The notes under the pieces are model-generated. The model made no database searches and was not told the origin of the DNA. It saw nothing but the letters and a program-made list of their open reading frames with translations. Positions 22,159 to 38,449 of a stretch of DNA of 64,000 nt are shown here, piece by piece. Positions within the stretch are counted from its first letter, which is position 1; the number at the start of each line of letters is the position of its first letter. A program made the translations under genes and the position numbers. The DNA is from Tillus elongatus (taxonomy: Eukaryota; Arthropoda; Insecta; Coleoptera; Cleridae): positions 51,633,120-51,697,119 of the forward strand of contig OZ023270.1 in the NCBI GenBank assembly GCA_964006375.1, written 5' to 3'.

Positions 22159-22830
22159 CATAATTATAAGTAAAGGTTTACCGCAAGGATCGTGACTAAG
22201 CCCCATATTATTCAACTTATATACAAGAAATCTACATGACTTGTTTGACACAAACACGAAGTGCATTCAATACGCAGTTGATTTATGTGTATACACAGTT
22301 GTGTCTTCATACAATGAGTGTCTCGTTCAGCTTAGAAGTATCGCACATGTGATCAGTAAATGGATTGATGAACGTGAATTTAACATAAATACTGAAAAAA
22401 CTTCAATCCTGTTTCTGACTAGACATCGTTTGAAAGCACCAGCACTGCTAATAGTTACAAATATCTAGGAATGCTCGTCGACAATAAGCTCTTGTGGATA
22501 GAACATGTAAAATATATAATAGGAAAATGTGAACGTGGAATAAACCTATTGAGGGCTACAATCAGTGTCCAATGGGGGCATTGTTTAATGTTGCCCTGTT
22601 ATTTTATATATCATATATACGTTCCATTTTGGATTATGGCTGTACTATTTATGGTACCAGTTGTAAAACAAACATTAAGAAAATTGGGTCTCACTTTTCA
22701 TCTCAGCAACCCCGAAATCTATGGAATTTACAGTAATATCAGTATTTTTACATGTCATCCCCACAGTATTTTTAAACGGCATCAGAAGTATCATTTTTCA
22801 TCTGAGCAACCCTGAAACCTATGGAATCGA
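22159..22830 (+). pseudogene. LINE-C reverse transcriptase fragment, plus strand
   Basis: G-L-P-Q-G-S precedes L-S-P-I-L-F-N-L-Y (motif B). The catalytic box reads Y-A-V-D instead of Y-A-D-D, an Asp-to-Val change. Then come R-E-F-N, S-I-L-F-L-T-R and further C-terminal blocks. Homology begins exactly at the mariner end. The inverse copy at 23985-24690 keeps Y-A-D-D. Confidence 0.8.
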
Positions 22831-23012
22831 CACTGATATCAGTATTTTTATATGTTACCTCCACAGTATTTTTTTGGCAGATAGTAATTTATATGTCAAC
22901 CTAAGTTTGGTTCGAATAGGTCAGGTCAGGTTAGGTCCAGAGTTATGCTGGAACATACATATAAATACACACTCACAGACACACACGCATATACACACGC
23001 ACACACATTATA

Positions 23013-23014
<2 letters not shown>

Positions 23015-23100
<86 letters not shown>
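23015..23100. repeat. (TA)n microsatellite preceded by CA-rich tract
   Basis: TA units follow an ACACAC/ACATATA tract (22965-23014). Confidence 0.93.
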
Positions 23101-23103
<3 letters not shown>

Positions 23104-23408
23104 TTTATTTGTCTGCTGTACTTTATGTGGTTTTTTTATTTGTTTACGTGGGCTGCAGTTTCGAACCTTTCTGGTTCATCATCAGCATAGGTCTAAAGTT
23201 GTATGTGACGCCTGCGTGTTAAGTTTCTATTGGTCGGTTTATAGTTGTTTGATTGGCTGTGTTTTCGGTCTGTGTCGATTCTATCAGTTTCCTGTTTTCA
23301 TTAACACATATAATACATACTTCTGTGAGTTTTGTATTTCTTAGCGTTAGTTACTTCTTAGGTTAAAAATTTACTATGTACTATTTTGAACAGTAAATAT
23401 ACGATATG

Positions 23409-23411
<3 letters not shown>
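23101..23411 (-). mobile_element. PLE-type terminal region, direct copy of 20393-20703
   Basis: Roughly 310 bp with few substitutions relative to the first copy, again between two (TA)n tracts. Its hammerhead-like motif has CTGATGA at 23185-23179 and the same stem II, but the U before the cleavage site has become C (GCAGCC), so this copy should be inactive. Confidence 0.6.

Positions 23412-23489
<78 letters not shown>
23412..23489. repeat. (TA)n microsatellite
   Basis: About 38 TA units between two unrelated blocks. Confidence 0.93.
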
Positions 23490-23493
<4 letters not shown>

Positions 23494-23744
23494 GTGTATC
23501 TGTGTGTATTTATTATGTTATTTATATTTATACACCCTGTATATTTACATTTATGTTAATTATGCATGTGTATGTATAATTTAATTTAATATTTTAGTGT
23601 ATATGTTTGTATTAATATTTAAAAGATAATAATAGTGTAGCTGTTATTATGAGTGGTTTTTAAATAAAGGAATGAAAATTGTTTATTTGAGTGTTAAACT
23701 GTGTTTTAATCATTTTGGTATATTTACGTTAAATAAATAAATAA

Positions 23745-23748
<4 letters not shown>

Positions 23749-23818
<70 letters not shown>
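23749..23818. repeat. (TA)n microsatellite
   Basis: Preceded by AAATAAATAAAT and followed by TG repeats to 23832. Confidence 0.93.
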
Positions 23819-23819
<1 letters not shown>

Positions 23820-23984
23820 GTGTGTGTCTGTGTGTCTATGAGTTTGTATTTATATGTATGTTCCAGCATAACTCTGGACCTAACCTGAGCAGACCTATTC
23901 GAACCAAACTTGGTTGACATATAAATTACTATCTGGAAAAAAATACTGTGGAGGTAACATGTAAAAATACTGATATCAGTGTTG

Positions 23985-24690
23985 ATTCCATAGGTTTCGG
24001 GGTTGCTTAGATGAAAAATGATACTTCTGATGCCGTTTAAAAATACTGTGGGAGTGACATGTAAAAATACTGATATTACTGTCAATTCCATAGATTTCGG
24101 GGTTGCTGAGATAAACAGTGATACACAATTTTTTTAATGTTTGTTTTACAACTGCTACCATAAATAGTACAGCCATAATCCAAAATGGAACGTATATACC
24201 ATATATAAAATAACAGGGCAACATTAAACGATTCCCCCCATTGGACACTGATGGTAGCCCTCAATAGCTTTATTCCACGTTCACATTTTCCTATTATATA
24301 TTTTACATGTTCTATCCACAAGAGTTTATTGTCGACGATCATTCCTAGATATTTGTAACTATTAGCAGTCTTTATATCTCCCAGGCTGGTTTGGATACAT
24401 CCTGGTGCTTTCAAATGATGTCTAGTGAGAAACAGGATTGAAGTTTTTTCAGAATTTGTGTTAAATTCACGTTCATCAATCCATTTACTGATCACATGTG
24501 CGATACTTCTAAGCTGAACGAGACACTCATTGTATGAAGACGCAACTGTGTATACACATAAATCATCTGCGTATTGGAAGCACTTCGTGTTTGTGTCAAA
24601 CAAGTCATGTACATATCTTGTATATAAGTTGAATAATATGGGGCTTAGTAACAATCCTTGCGGTAAACCTTTCCTTAGAATTATGTGTAC
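23985..24690 (-). pseudogene. LINE-C reverse transcriptase fragment, minus strand, with intact Y-A-D-D
   Basis: The minus-strand frame from 24702 to 24082 encodes K-G-L-P-Q-G-L-L-L-S-P-I-L-F-N (motif B), Q-Y-A-D-D (motif C) and downstream blocks with only one late frameshift. It is the mirror image of 22159-22830 and, like it, is cut exactly at a mariner end. Upstream motif A and the endonuclease are absent. The class is Jockey- or RTE-like; no RNase H is seen. Confidence 0.8.
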
Positions 24691-24691
24691 A

Positions 24692-27468
24692 GTGTGTCCC
24701 AAACTGGATGGGAATGTATTGCTATCTCCGTTATTATTAGAGATAGACGGTTCATTAGCAATGTTTTGTAGAATTTCATGCTCGTTCCAAATATGACTTG
24801 TATTTTTCCCTGCCTCTTTTCGTTTTCGAGTTATTTTGAAAAAAACAATATTTGTCGATTTCTTTTTTCTTCAATATCTAAGTAGGCGTTGATCTGACAT
24901 GCCTAAGACTTGCACATTATTGGGACACTTTTTACAGAGTAATCTTTTTGTGCTATTCTCAACTTTGGATTGTCATTTGTTTGTGAGCTACAGGTATCAA
25001 CGTTTGTTTTTATTATGGCAGCCATATTGGATTTTTTGCTCATGTGATAGCCTGTGAAAAGAGCTTTCCAATGATGTACCACATGCTTGAGAAACCCTGT
25101 AATTGCACTGACAGTTTTGAGAAAAACCGTTTTGAGGATAGTAGGCTATGAAATCTAATACCAGAAAACAAATGACAAAAAAAAAAGGGTTCAAAAAGCA
25201 GTAGGCCATGGTGTCTAACAATAGACTTCTACTTTTAACATAATTTTCCGTAATGATTCACGATATAAAAATAGGAACTTTGAGCACACCAATGAATCGG
25301 CCCATTATCACAAATCATATTTTACATTACAACATTATCCTAAAAAATTGTTATAATTTAATTAAATAGGTAAACCTAGTAAATAACTAAATGTTCTAAC
25401 AAAACTCAATAAAAAGCAGATTAATGATTTACGAAGACGCCTTTGAAAATTGTGTGATTTTTAAACGTAAGTCAACTGAAAAACAACAGAAGAAAGGTTG
25501 CTATGGATATAACACTATCGCGACAATTAAGAATACTGTCATTCTTAATTATCTGAACAATTTGAGGTGTATTTAACACGTTGTTTAAAATTTTGTACTA
25601 AATAGTTTGTTTCCTGTTTATTTTAAATATTATTCAACAATATGTTCAGTGATGAAGAATATTTTGACACGTTGGAATGTTATATTCGTTCTAACCGAAA
25701 TACTGAGGCAGCTGCAAATTCATATCAAAACAAGTACCCAGAAAGACGACAACCAAACACCAAAATATTTCGCAGGGTAGTGACCAATCTATTGAACGAC
25801 GGTAGCTTCCACGCAAAGAAACTACCAATGCCTAGAAATGAAGAAAGAAATAATGCCGTCTTACAGGTTTCAAAGGAAAACCCTCCGCAATCTGTTCAGT
25901 TTTATGGTGAACAAACTGACGTTCCAAAAAGTACGGTACACCGTGTATTAAAACAAAATCATTACCATCCATATAAACCTACAATCGTACAAGGCTTAAA
26001 TGTTGACGATTACCCTAAGCGACTTCCATTCTGCAGATGGTATCAAGGACAATGTCAGCAAGATGAAAGTTTTCATTTGAAAATAATATGGACTGATGAA
26101 TCCAGATTTACAAATTGTGGTGTATACAATTGCCATAATAGGCATTATTGGGCAAAAGAAAATCGCCATCTAAAGGAAGAAAGATGATTGCAAGACAGAT
26201 TTGGTATTCGTGTTTAATGCGGCTTATTAGGTAAAAAACTGTTATCTTTATTTGTAGATTAGACAGTTAATTTTTAAAATTTCAAGTAACTTCATTGTTG
26301 GTCCGTTCTTTTTTGAAAATAATTTAACTGGGGAAAGGTATCTCAATCTATTGAGAAATGATATCTTACCAATAATTAAAAGAGTTCATGATAATTTAGA
26401 CGAGATTTGGTACCAAGAAGACGGTTATCCAGCTCACAATGCTAGGATCGTCAAAGAATTTTTGTACCAAAATTTTAATAATCGTGTCATTTGTAACAAT
26501 GGGCCGGTTCATTGATATGCTCGAAGTCCTGATATAACACCCATGGATTTTTATTTTTGGGGTAATCTGAAGAATGATGTGTATAAATTCGATCCACCAC
26601 AAAATATCAATGAATTACGAAACAGAATCACGAAAGCTATAAATCATATTAACCAAAACACCATCACTAGAGTTTGCAGGCATGTTTCAAAAAGGTGTAT
26701 AAAGTGCATTGAACAAAACGGTGACCATATTGAACAATTTTCTATTTAGTGTATTTTTAAGTTTCTATATTATTATTTGTTGAGTTCCGTTTCTAATTGT
26801 GTTGTTTTGTGGAGTTTAAGTTTCTATTTGTTATTGCCGGGTTTCATTATTAACCTGATTCTCATAATATTACCTAGCATTATTACCCAATTATTTTTTT
26901 ATCGTGAATCGTTACGGAAAATTATGTTAAAATTAGAAGTCTATTGTTACTCCATGGCCTATTGCTTGTTGAACACTTTTTTTTGTCATTTGTTTTCTGG
27001 TATTGGATATCATAGCCTACTATCCTCAAAACGGTTTTTCTCAAAATTGTCAGTGCAATTACAAGATTTCTCAAGCATGTTGTACATCAATCACAGGCTA
27101 TCACATGAGCAAAAAATCCAATATGGCTGCCATAATAAAAACAAAAGTTGATACCTGTAGCTCAAAAACAAATGACAATCCAAAGTTGAGAGTAGCATAA
27201 AAAGATTACTCTGTAAAAAGTGTCCTGATACTGTGCAAGTCTTAGACATGTCAGATCAAGACCTACTGAGATATTGAAGAAAAAAGAGATCGACAAATTT
27301 TGATTTTTTCAAAATAACTCGAAAACGAAAATAGGCAGGGCAAAATACAAGTCATATTTGGAACGAGCATGCAATTCTACAAGACACCGCTAATTTAACC
27401 GTCTCCCTATATCTAATAATAACGGAGATACCAATACATTCCCATCCAGTTTGGAACACACTGTATAT
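24692..27468 (+). mobile_element. Mariner-like element, full-length copy with about 575-bp inverted repeats
   Basis: The termini are CAGTGTGTCCCAAACTGG and its complement, flanked by TA on both sides as expected for the Tc1/mariner superfamily. The arms (24692-25270 and 26890-27468) match along their length. A plus-strand transposase pseudogene lies between them. The element sits inside the LINE-C reverse transcriptase. Confidence 0.85.
25642..26749 (+). pseudogene. Tc1/mariner-like transposase, DUF4817-type
   Basis: ATG at 25642 opens 181 codons. They hold an N-terminal helix-turn-helix region (Y-F-D-T-L-E and following), S-T-V-H-R-V-L, and the first catalytic Asp in W-T-D-E-S near 26090, ending with TGA at 26185-26187. 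After a degenerate stretch the frame resumes near 26291: G-P-F-F-F-E-N-N, Q-E-D-G near 26415 (second Asp) and S-P-D-I-T-P-M-D near 26527 (third Asp). By my count 36 residues separate the last two Asp. An internal stop lies at 26513-26515. The real C terminus is at 26749. Confidence 0.8.
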
Positions 27469-27572
27469 ACCGATACCGGCTCCTGCTTCATGTCCGTTGG
27501 ATTTGAGGTTTGTTTCTTGTGTCATAATTGCATTTTTATTCATTTATTGTGGAAATAAGGAGAGTATAAAAG

Positions 27573-27942
27573 TCTGGATGCAACAAGTGCGTTATTGAAG
27601 TGAATTTTCATAAAAATGGTTTTAATAGCAAATATGTCTCTCTAACGCAAGCAGGCATCAATCTGGTTGCCAATATAACCTATATAGTATTTTATCAAAA
27701 TAACTTATTGTTTGAAAATGTACAAAAATTTTCCGAAAGTAAACTTAAAATGTTTTCGAGAAAACTGGTTTCCTAGCCAACAAACCTTAGGGTAATAGCA
27801 AATTAAGTTATTGAAATTTGAATCATTTAATGAAAATTCGCTACCAAAACGCACTTGCTGCGTCTAGATTTTTTTTCTTACAAACTAGCATCATATTTCG
27901 ATAAAAAATGCAAAAATGCAATAATATAAGGGTGTTCGAAAA
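27573..27942 (-). mobile_element. (TA)n-family long-type copy, truncated by LINE-A insertion
   Basis: It begins with the 296-bp inverted-end unit (27573-27868). It continues with the TTACAAAC...GCAAAAATGCAATAA block and ends abruptly where LINE-A coding sequence starts. Confidence 0.65.
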
Positions 27943-29102
27943 CACCCTCTGGAGGTCCTCCTTAATATTCCACCTCTTCACATATGGTTGGAGAGGGTGG
28001 CGAGGTGGACAACGTACAGACTAAAACAAACGGTATGCCGAAGGAAATCAGTCTGGGAGGGTCCGAACTCCTCGATGACATTGAGGGTCACGGGATTCTG
28101 GGAATGGTCTCAGACTGATGCCTACAAAGATCAGTAGAGATCTGTCTTTCAAGACCATCCTCCCGGAAAGGGAGGACTGGGAACGAAATCAAACGACCCT
28201 ATTGAGAGCCGATCTCTGCTGGTACTCTGACGGCTCCAAAACCAAAATGGGAGTAGGAGCTGGCGCATATGGGGGCAGCACCGATGCTAGACTATCAGCT
28301 AGCGTCGGCAAGTATGCAACCATACACCAGGCAGAAGTGTATGCCATCGAGATGTGTGCAAACACAAATCGATAAAGATATATGCAGATAGCCAATAAAG
28401 GCTATTGGTTCCTACCGGTGTAATTCAAAAACGGTATGGAGTTGTAAATCTGCCCTTAACGAACTGGGCAGCTGTAATGAGGTGTCGCTGGTCTGGATAC
28501 CGGGTCACTCGGACCATGATGGCAATGTTGCGGCCGACGCGCTTGCCAAGAGTGGTGCCCAGAGAGACTTTGTCGGACCAGAACCGGTGCTGGGGATAAC
28601 ATCTTGCACAGCAAAACACACCTTAAAGACCTGGACAGAAAGAATGACAATCCAATATTGGCAAAATCCTCCAGGATTAGCTCACTCTAAGGCCTTCATA
28701 AATGGCCTGTCTGAGTCAAGGGCTAAAAAACTTCTAGAGTTAAACAGAACAACTGAGTACTCTAGTCGGCCTGTATACAGGACACTGCCGCTTGCGTCAC
28801 CACATGCATCGTATTGGGATCGGTCAGGACACCCAGTGCCGGCTGTGTATGGAGAGCAACGAGACAGCAGAGCACATGCTGTGTTCCTGTCCGGCAGCGG
28901 ACAGGACTAGATACCTGCTCTTTGGCAAGATAAAGCTTGCTCCAAAGGATCTGGATCACCTTTCGCCCACAAAGATTATCGACTTCTGCAGGAGGCTGGC
29001 TTTGTTGGGCGAAATATAAACTATAAGGCGTGAGCCACAATAGACCGTATGGTCGCGGTGGAGGGACCGTTATGGCCCACTCACAAACAAATCTAACCTA
29101 AT
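27942..29102 (+). mobile_element. LINE-A, second copy, 5'-truncated and frameshifted
   Basis: The sequence starts with the post-palm connector (P-L-E-V-L-L-N-I-P-P-L-H), then RNase H, then the knuckle. It ends in the same 3' UTR and a CTAACCTAA tail as the copy at 1-689. It cuts a (TA)n-family copy on its left. A 167-bp tandem array begins at its right end. Confidence 0.82.
28118..29019 (+). pseudogene. LINE-A RNase H and CCHC region, broken
   Basis: W-Y-S-D-G-S (first Asp) near 28220, A-E-V-Y-A-I (Glu) near 28330, I-Y-A-D-S-Q near 28378 and G-N-V-A-A-D near 28520 give all four RNase H catalytic positions. C-R-L-C...H...C follows near 28840-28895. Frameshifts near 28365, 28393 and 28750 split the domain. 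At the last one, CAGAACAACTG replaces CAGACAACAACTG of the intact copy (2-base loss). The final frame ends at 29017-29019. Confidence 0.8.
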
Positions 29103-30105
29103 CATGGGCTACAGACTCCGGATGTTTACCACTCATCAGAGCTCAGAGCCCCCTGAGATGTCTGGACACGACACACGCCAGGGCTCAATGCATATCACTC
29201 CCCAGAGATATCCGTCTCCCCCCATCTGCACCAGACCCCCTCCAGTGTTTCAGTGACTCGAGGCGGTATCATGAAGTCCCACCCTCGAGCAGCATCCAGG
29301 CGGGGTCGTTAGCCTGTGTCGATGCTCACAGGCTAGGCCCAACTCTCCAGGTGTAATCCACCCCTAGGGACCCCAGCCACCTCCGGGTTCGTCCAGGCCC
29401 AACACCTGCCAGCATTAGCTTAAATTTCACCCAACGAATCGTGCTTCCGACAGGAGACGACACCTGCGAGGTGAAACTTTGTTTGACAGATGTACTGCCA
29501 TCTGAGCGAAGTCGCTTGCCCGCTTCAAAGCTCAAAGAGAGATAACATCTCTCCGAGTTCGTCTGGACCAGACATCCGTCAGTGTTTGACTTGGGGCAGT
29601 ATCATGAAGTCCCGCATCCGAGCAGCATCCAAGTGAGGTCGTTTGTCCATGTTTCGAGGCTCACAGAAGAGACCTCAACCCTTAGTTGTATTCCACCCCT
29701 ACAGATCTCAGCTCTCCTCCGGGTTCGTATAGACCCGACACCCACCAGTGCTAGACTCAAGGCGACATCCCATCGAGCCCCGCATCCGAGCATCGCACAA
29801 GCGAGGCCGTCCGCCCGTTCCGAAACACACAGTGGGGGCTCCAAACTCCGGGTGTTTATCACATATCAGAGTTGTCAACCCCCTCCGGGTCGTCTAGACA
29901 CACGACACCCGCCAGCACTCAACCCAAGGCGGCACCCATCCGGAACCCCGCTCCCGAGTAAAAACCAAGCGCGGTCAACCGTCCATTTCTATGCCCAGAA
30001 TGCAGGCCTCAAAATCCGGGTGTACATCACTCCCCAGAGATATCCGCCTCCCTCCAGGCCCACCTGGACAAGAGCCCCGCTAGTGTTTGATTCCAATTAG
30101 TCGCT
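29103..30105 (+). repeat. GC-rich tandem array, about 167-bp units
   Basis: Degenerate units begin with CCAGTG-TTTGACTC-like sequence near 29241, 29409, 29579, 29744, 29911 and a final start near 30080, giving spacings of about 165-170 bp. Each carries GCATCCGAGCA-like and CTCCGGGT-like blocks. The array ends with TTAGTCGCTTTTTACGACA, a sequence that recurs at the 3' ends of some insect LINEs, so it may be an element's repetitive 3' region. Frames through it are not convincing genes. Confidence 0.65.
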
Positions 30106-30277
30106 TTTTACGACAGGCGGGACAGGCCTATGTAGTTTCTATTTTTCTATTTTTTAGCATGTATCAAATTAGTTGAGGGGTTTCAGTGAGAAACAAACGT
30201 GGGACCTACTGCACAGTGAGCCAACATTTTAATTGCTGAGATATAATACTGTAATCAGAGAGTTTATTATATGCAAA

Positions 30278-30628
30278 GAGCTTCGGTGGTTCAGTGGTAA
30301 GAACGTATGCCTCTGAACCGAAGGGTACTGGGTTCGATCTCAGGGTACTCCTTTCACTTTTTCAGTACATACTGTACAATTAACATCAACCAAGGTTGTG
30401 GCATTGTATTTGAGCGAGTTGAATGTCCGCACGTTTCGCCTTTCGGAGGAGTGCCGTCGGTCCCGTATCCATGCGATATTGGACACGTTAAAGATCGCTA
30501 CCCTCCTTACAGAAACGCAGGGGTTCGGCAAAATTTATATGATAGTGAGGTGAAACTGCTCCCTGGCGTCGGTGATTGGCCATAGTCGCGGAAATAGGCC
30601 AACGTTAAAGAAATAAAAACACACACAC
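30278..30628 (+). mobile_element. tRNA-derived SINE, copy 1
   Basis: The head is tRNA-like: box A TGGTTCAGTGG at about 30287-30297 and box B GGTTCGATCTC near 30331. A 270-bp body follows, with CACGTTAAAGATC near 30483, and the copy ends in AAATAAAAACACACACA. RNA polymerase III would start just upstream of box A. The same body occurs at 57483-57824 and 57995-58327. It lies in the intron between exons 2 and 3 of the zinc-finger gene. Confidence 0.8.
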
Positions 30629-30929
30629 TTGTGCTTTTCTTATCTTCACTTAGATCAAAAATTGACTTCTTTTCGTTAAGGAAAAGAAAACTTGAGACAC
30701 AAAATTAATTCCTTCGATCAAAACAAGTACCCCAACAAAGGAGGAGCAAAGTAAACCAAACATAATAACCTTATATGTTTTAAACCATTAAATAATGTAC
30801 AACTTATAGTTCTCATCATTGCTGATGATTGCTCAACATCCTATAATTTCACTGGAAAGCAGTAAGCAATAATCACAGTAAATTGACAGAATAAAGACAG
30901 GTGAACTACTAAACATCTACTACCTATAC

Positions 30930-31167
30930 CTAGATTTGAAGAAGTTTGTGTTCCAGTTGACTCTTCAAATTTCACACCAGTTGAGTCAGGGGCTGTTGCT
31001 ACAACAAAGATCTGTGGCTGAATTGCTTCTGCTGAAAGGCAATTTTCACATTTCACTTTCATTACTGCCCTCTTCTTATTATTATCCTGTGGAAGTGGAG
31101 CACCACAAGATTCACAGTTCTTTATTTTAAGAGTGTTCTGCTGCTGAGGTTGGGGTTGAGGTGCAAC
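30930..31167 (-). CDS. Zinc-finger gene, second coding exon
   Basis: A 238-bp minus-strand exon. The acceptor ATTACAG ends at 31168 and the donor GTATAG begins at 30929 (an alternative GTAGTA donor 6 bases further keeps the same phase). It enters in phase 0 and leaves in phase 1. The translation begins V-A-P-Q-P-Q-P-Q-Q-Q and contains two Cys pairs, C-E-S-C and C-E-N-C, 18 residues apart. These could form a zinc ribbon. A Ser/Thr-rich tail follows. Continuity with exon 1 is supported by the matching Gln-rich sequence on both sides of the junction. Confidence 0.75.
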
Positions 31168-31479
31168 CTGTAATATATTCATTTATAAAATGACTTCCAT
31201 TGTTAAGCATTAAAACATGTAGAAAATGATGATTGAACAATGGCTATATAAAAAAGTATCTCGTAAATTTAAAAAACAGCTACTTAAATAATTTTCTTAA
31301 ACTATTTGTACTCCAGGTGTTTTATGTACTCGAATACTTTTGAAGTAGAAAAAAAAAAGACATTTAAATTTATTATTGGTCATTGTTTTAGGTTGGGAGA
31401 AATATATGATCGCATCAGAGCATTGTTGTACAAACCTGAGCATCAGTGATGATTTAAAACTTTCACAGTCGGCATTGCT

Positions 31480-31625
31480 TGGGCTGTTGTATGGTCTCTG
31501 CGCTGTTCTGCTGTGGTCGAACCCACTTGGTAGGTTGCTAGTTGTTTCACCAACAGCTATGGTTGGCGAAACGTCTATCGACACAGCAAGTGAGTTCGAC
31601 CACGGCAGAACAGCCCAGAATCCAT
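31480..31625. repeat. Foldback repeat in the zinc-finger gene intron
   Basis: GCTGTTCTGCTGTGGTCGAA near 31500 returns inverted near 31590-31615. The centre has two opposed GTTGG-GAAAC half motifs. They look like the second halves of hammerhead-like motifs joined at the stem II loop, as in the other PLE foldbacks. Confidence 0.6.
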
Positions 31626-32050
31626 TCAGCAGTCCAAAAAAAATACCTACGTATATTAAACATTACAATTAAAGGCAAAATTTGTCACCACTGTTTCCAC
31701 TTATTGGATAGGACAAAAAAAAAACTTTGTAGACAAAAAAAGAAACCTACTGAGCACTCTATTTTCACTTATTGCATAGGGCAAAAATAATAAGGAAGTT
31801 TTGTAGAGAAAAAAAGAGAGAGCTCTGGATTGGTAAATATTTTTCTTCAATCTTATCTTAAGGTCGTATGAAAGTTTTATAAAAACTGATAGCAAAGGCT
31901 ATAGTCAATATAATAACTTGCTACTCAAAAACAAGTCAAAACATTGTGCTACGGTAACAGTAAAAATAAAGAAGTACTAGCAGCATATTAGGTACTTTCA
32001 TCTGATTTTTAAAACAATTATTTTTCATGCAATTAAATATGTACACTAAC
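31626..32050. other. Intron sequence with a short degenerate duplication
   Basis: CACTTATTG-GATAGG-CAAAA occurs at about 31700 and again at about 31768, followed both times by a TTTTGTAGA-purine run. Nothing else is recognised. Confidence 0.45.
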
Positions 32051-32645
32051 CTGCTGCTGGGGTTGATGGCTCTGTACTTTATGTGACTTGAGATCCGATT
32101 GGGTATTAAAGGTAAGTCCACATTCCTCACACGAGAATCTAATCCTATCAGCTGACACAATTTGAATCTGTGTGGGTTGTGGTTGAGGCTGCTGTACTTG
32201 AACAGTAATTTGTTGCTGCTGCTGTGGTTGGTCCGACTGCCCATGATGAACTTTCTTATGGTGGTTTAATAATGATAGATGAGCAAACATAAGTCCACAG
32301 ACCTCACACTTAAATGTTATGTTGGATATAGTATTTTGTGTCAGCGACATCTGATTAACAAGGGCATAATTATAACTGAAAGGTTGGGCTATATAGCACT
32401 TGTCATCTGATAGCTGTGACATGTTGACTGTTGAGTTGTGAGTCTGTGTACTGTTGGGTGTTATTTTGTGGATCATATTCACGTTGGCATAACAGAAAGA
32501 GGGAAATGTCTCCTTCTGTGTACCATCTTGATTTTTGTCTTTATCAGATTGCTGTGGTTGTTGATACTGAATCTGTGACTGCTGCGTTGTTATGGCATTC
32601 GGATCGAACATCATCGGGAAGGCTATAAGGCCCTAGGGCCCAAAC
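32051..32645 (-). CDS. Zinc-finger gene, first coding exon
   Basis: Minus strand. The acceptor TTTTTTTAG ends at 32646; ATG is at 32614-32612 with an in-frame TAG just upstream at about 32632, which supports this start. The 188 codons end at 32051 with donor GTTAGT, phase 0. The protein is rich in Gln and Asn. It has two C2H2 fingers: C-E-V-C with H-x3-H (about residues 104-124) and C-E-E-C with H-x4-H (about residues 160-181), separated by a poly-Gln/Pro stretch. The Gln-rich arms and spaced fingers suggest a nuclear DNA-binding transcription factor. I do not assign an orthologue. Confidence 0.8.
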
Positions 32646-33149
32646 CTAAAAAAATATGTTTTGTAGGTTTGTTTTATTAACTGACTCAATATGAAACCTA
32701 TTTATTATACTGTACTTAATTGTAACACGTTTGGTAAGTCATAATTTTGATAAATTAGGTATCACCTTAAAAATCTGAAACAAGTACCTACTTTTAGAAA
32801 AAAAATTTAGTACCATATTTTCAAAAAACTACAAATGAATCAATCGTTTGAATATGCTATCAACTGCGCATTATTTCATACATACACCAAAGTACAACAC
32901 CAACAATTAAGATTTTTAACAACAGCTATAAGCTTTCCTATAATTTAAAATTCTTCTACAATTGTATTAATTGGTGCTCTTGGGCTTAATGGATTGTCTT
33001 TATATGCATCTCATCTGTAACACACTTTAGCTTTCTATTATTATAACAGTTATGATTAAAAGGAGCTTGGAATTAAAAAGGCTTTTTCTAACAGACAATA
33101 CATTTAATTGCTAACACTTGTATGGGTTAACAACGTCATTTTCAAGAGA
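32646..33149. other. Likely intron upstream of the first coding exon
   Basis: AT-rich; no repeat or coding signal recognised. Confidence 0.4.
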
Positions 33150-34564
<1,415 letters not shown>

Positions 34565-34840
34565 CACTTAAAATCAGTATATTATTAAACTAGCTAGTTC
34601 CACGAAAAGTGTGAATGGTAGTAGTAGTAGCATGCCGTGGTATATGTTCATTTGACATTTGTGAAAACAATTTATCAACTACTGCTATATTATGTATATG
34701 AAAATAGAAACATAGATAGATCTTCCTATCAGATTAATTATTTCTTTGTACCACAGTTAACGTAATTTTTTTTTTCGGAAATTCGCTAAATAATTACATA
34801 ATATGATCGGTTATCAGAATGGAATACAAAAGTGAAAAAT
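34565..34840. other. Short unassigned spacer
   Basis: AT-rich sequence between two minus-oriented family copies. Confidence 0.35.
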
Positions 34841-38142
<3,302 letters not shown>

Positions 38143-38449
38143 AAAATGTAAACTGATCCCTACATGAATCATGGTATGCGATTAGAAATGTTACCATTTC
38201 CAAAACTAGAGTCTGTAGGTATGTAGGTACAGGGAGTGTTATACAAAACTTGAAGCAGAGGGCATGCCTTACACTTCTGAAACACAAAATACAAGCTGTT
38301 CCATTTGAAGACATAAGTTACGGCAGTTTTAATTTTTTGAAATTTAAATTCTATTTGAGAGCGACTGTATGCGGCATCTCGATTTTTTCGACGAATAATA
38401 TATAAGAAAACCTCTCTGAATGTGTCATTTTCGTGGAACTCTGCTATGT
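38143..38449. other. Unassigned sequence after the tandem array
   Basis: No recognised feature. Confidence 0.3.

Noticed and set aside
22721..23344. 207-codon frame spanning a LINE end, a TA tract and a PLE block
   Set aside because: It crosses three unrelated elements and a microsatellite, so it is not one gene.
29582..30100. 172-codon Pro/Arg/Ser frame as a gene
   Set aside because: It runs through a GC-rich tandem array; stop-poor frames are expected from composition.
30278..30350. A functional tRNA gene
   Set aside because: Only boxes A and B are tRNA-like. No cloverleaf acceptor pairing is seen, and the unit continues into a 270-bp SINE body present in three copies.
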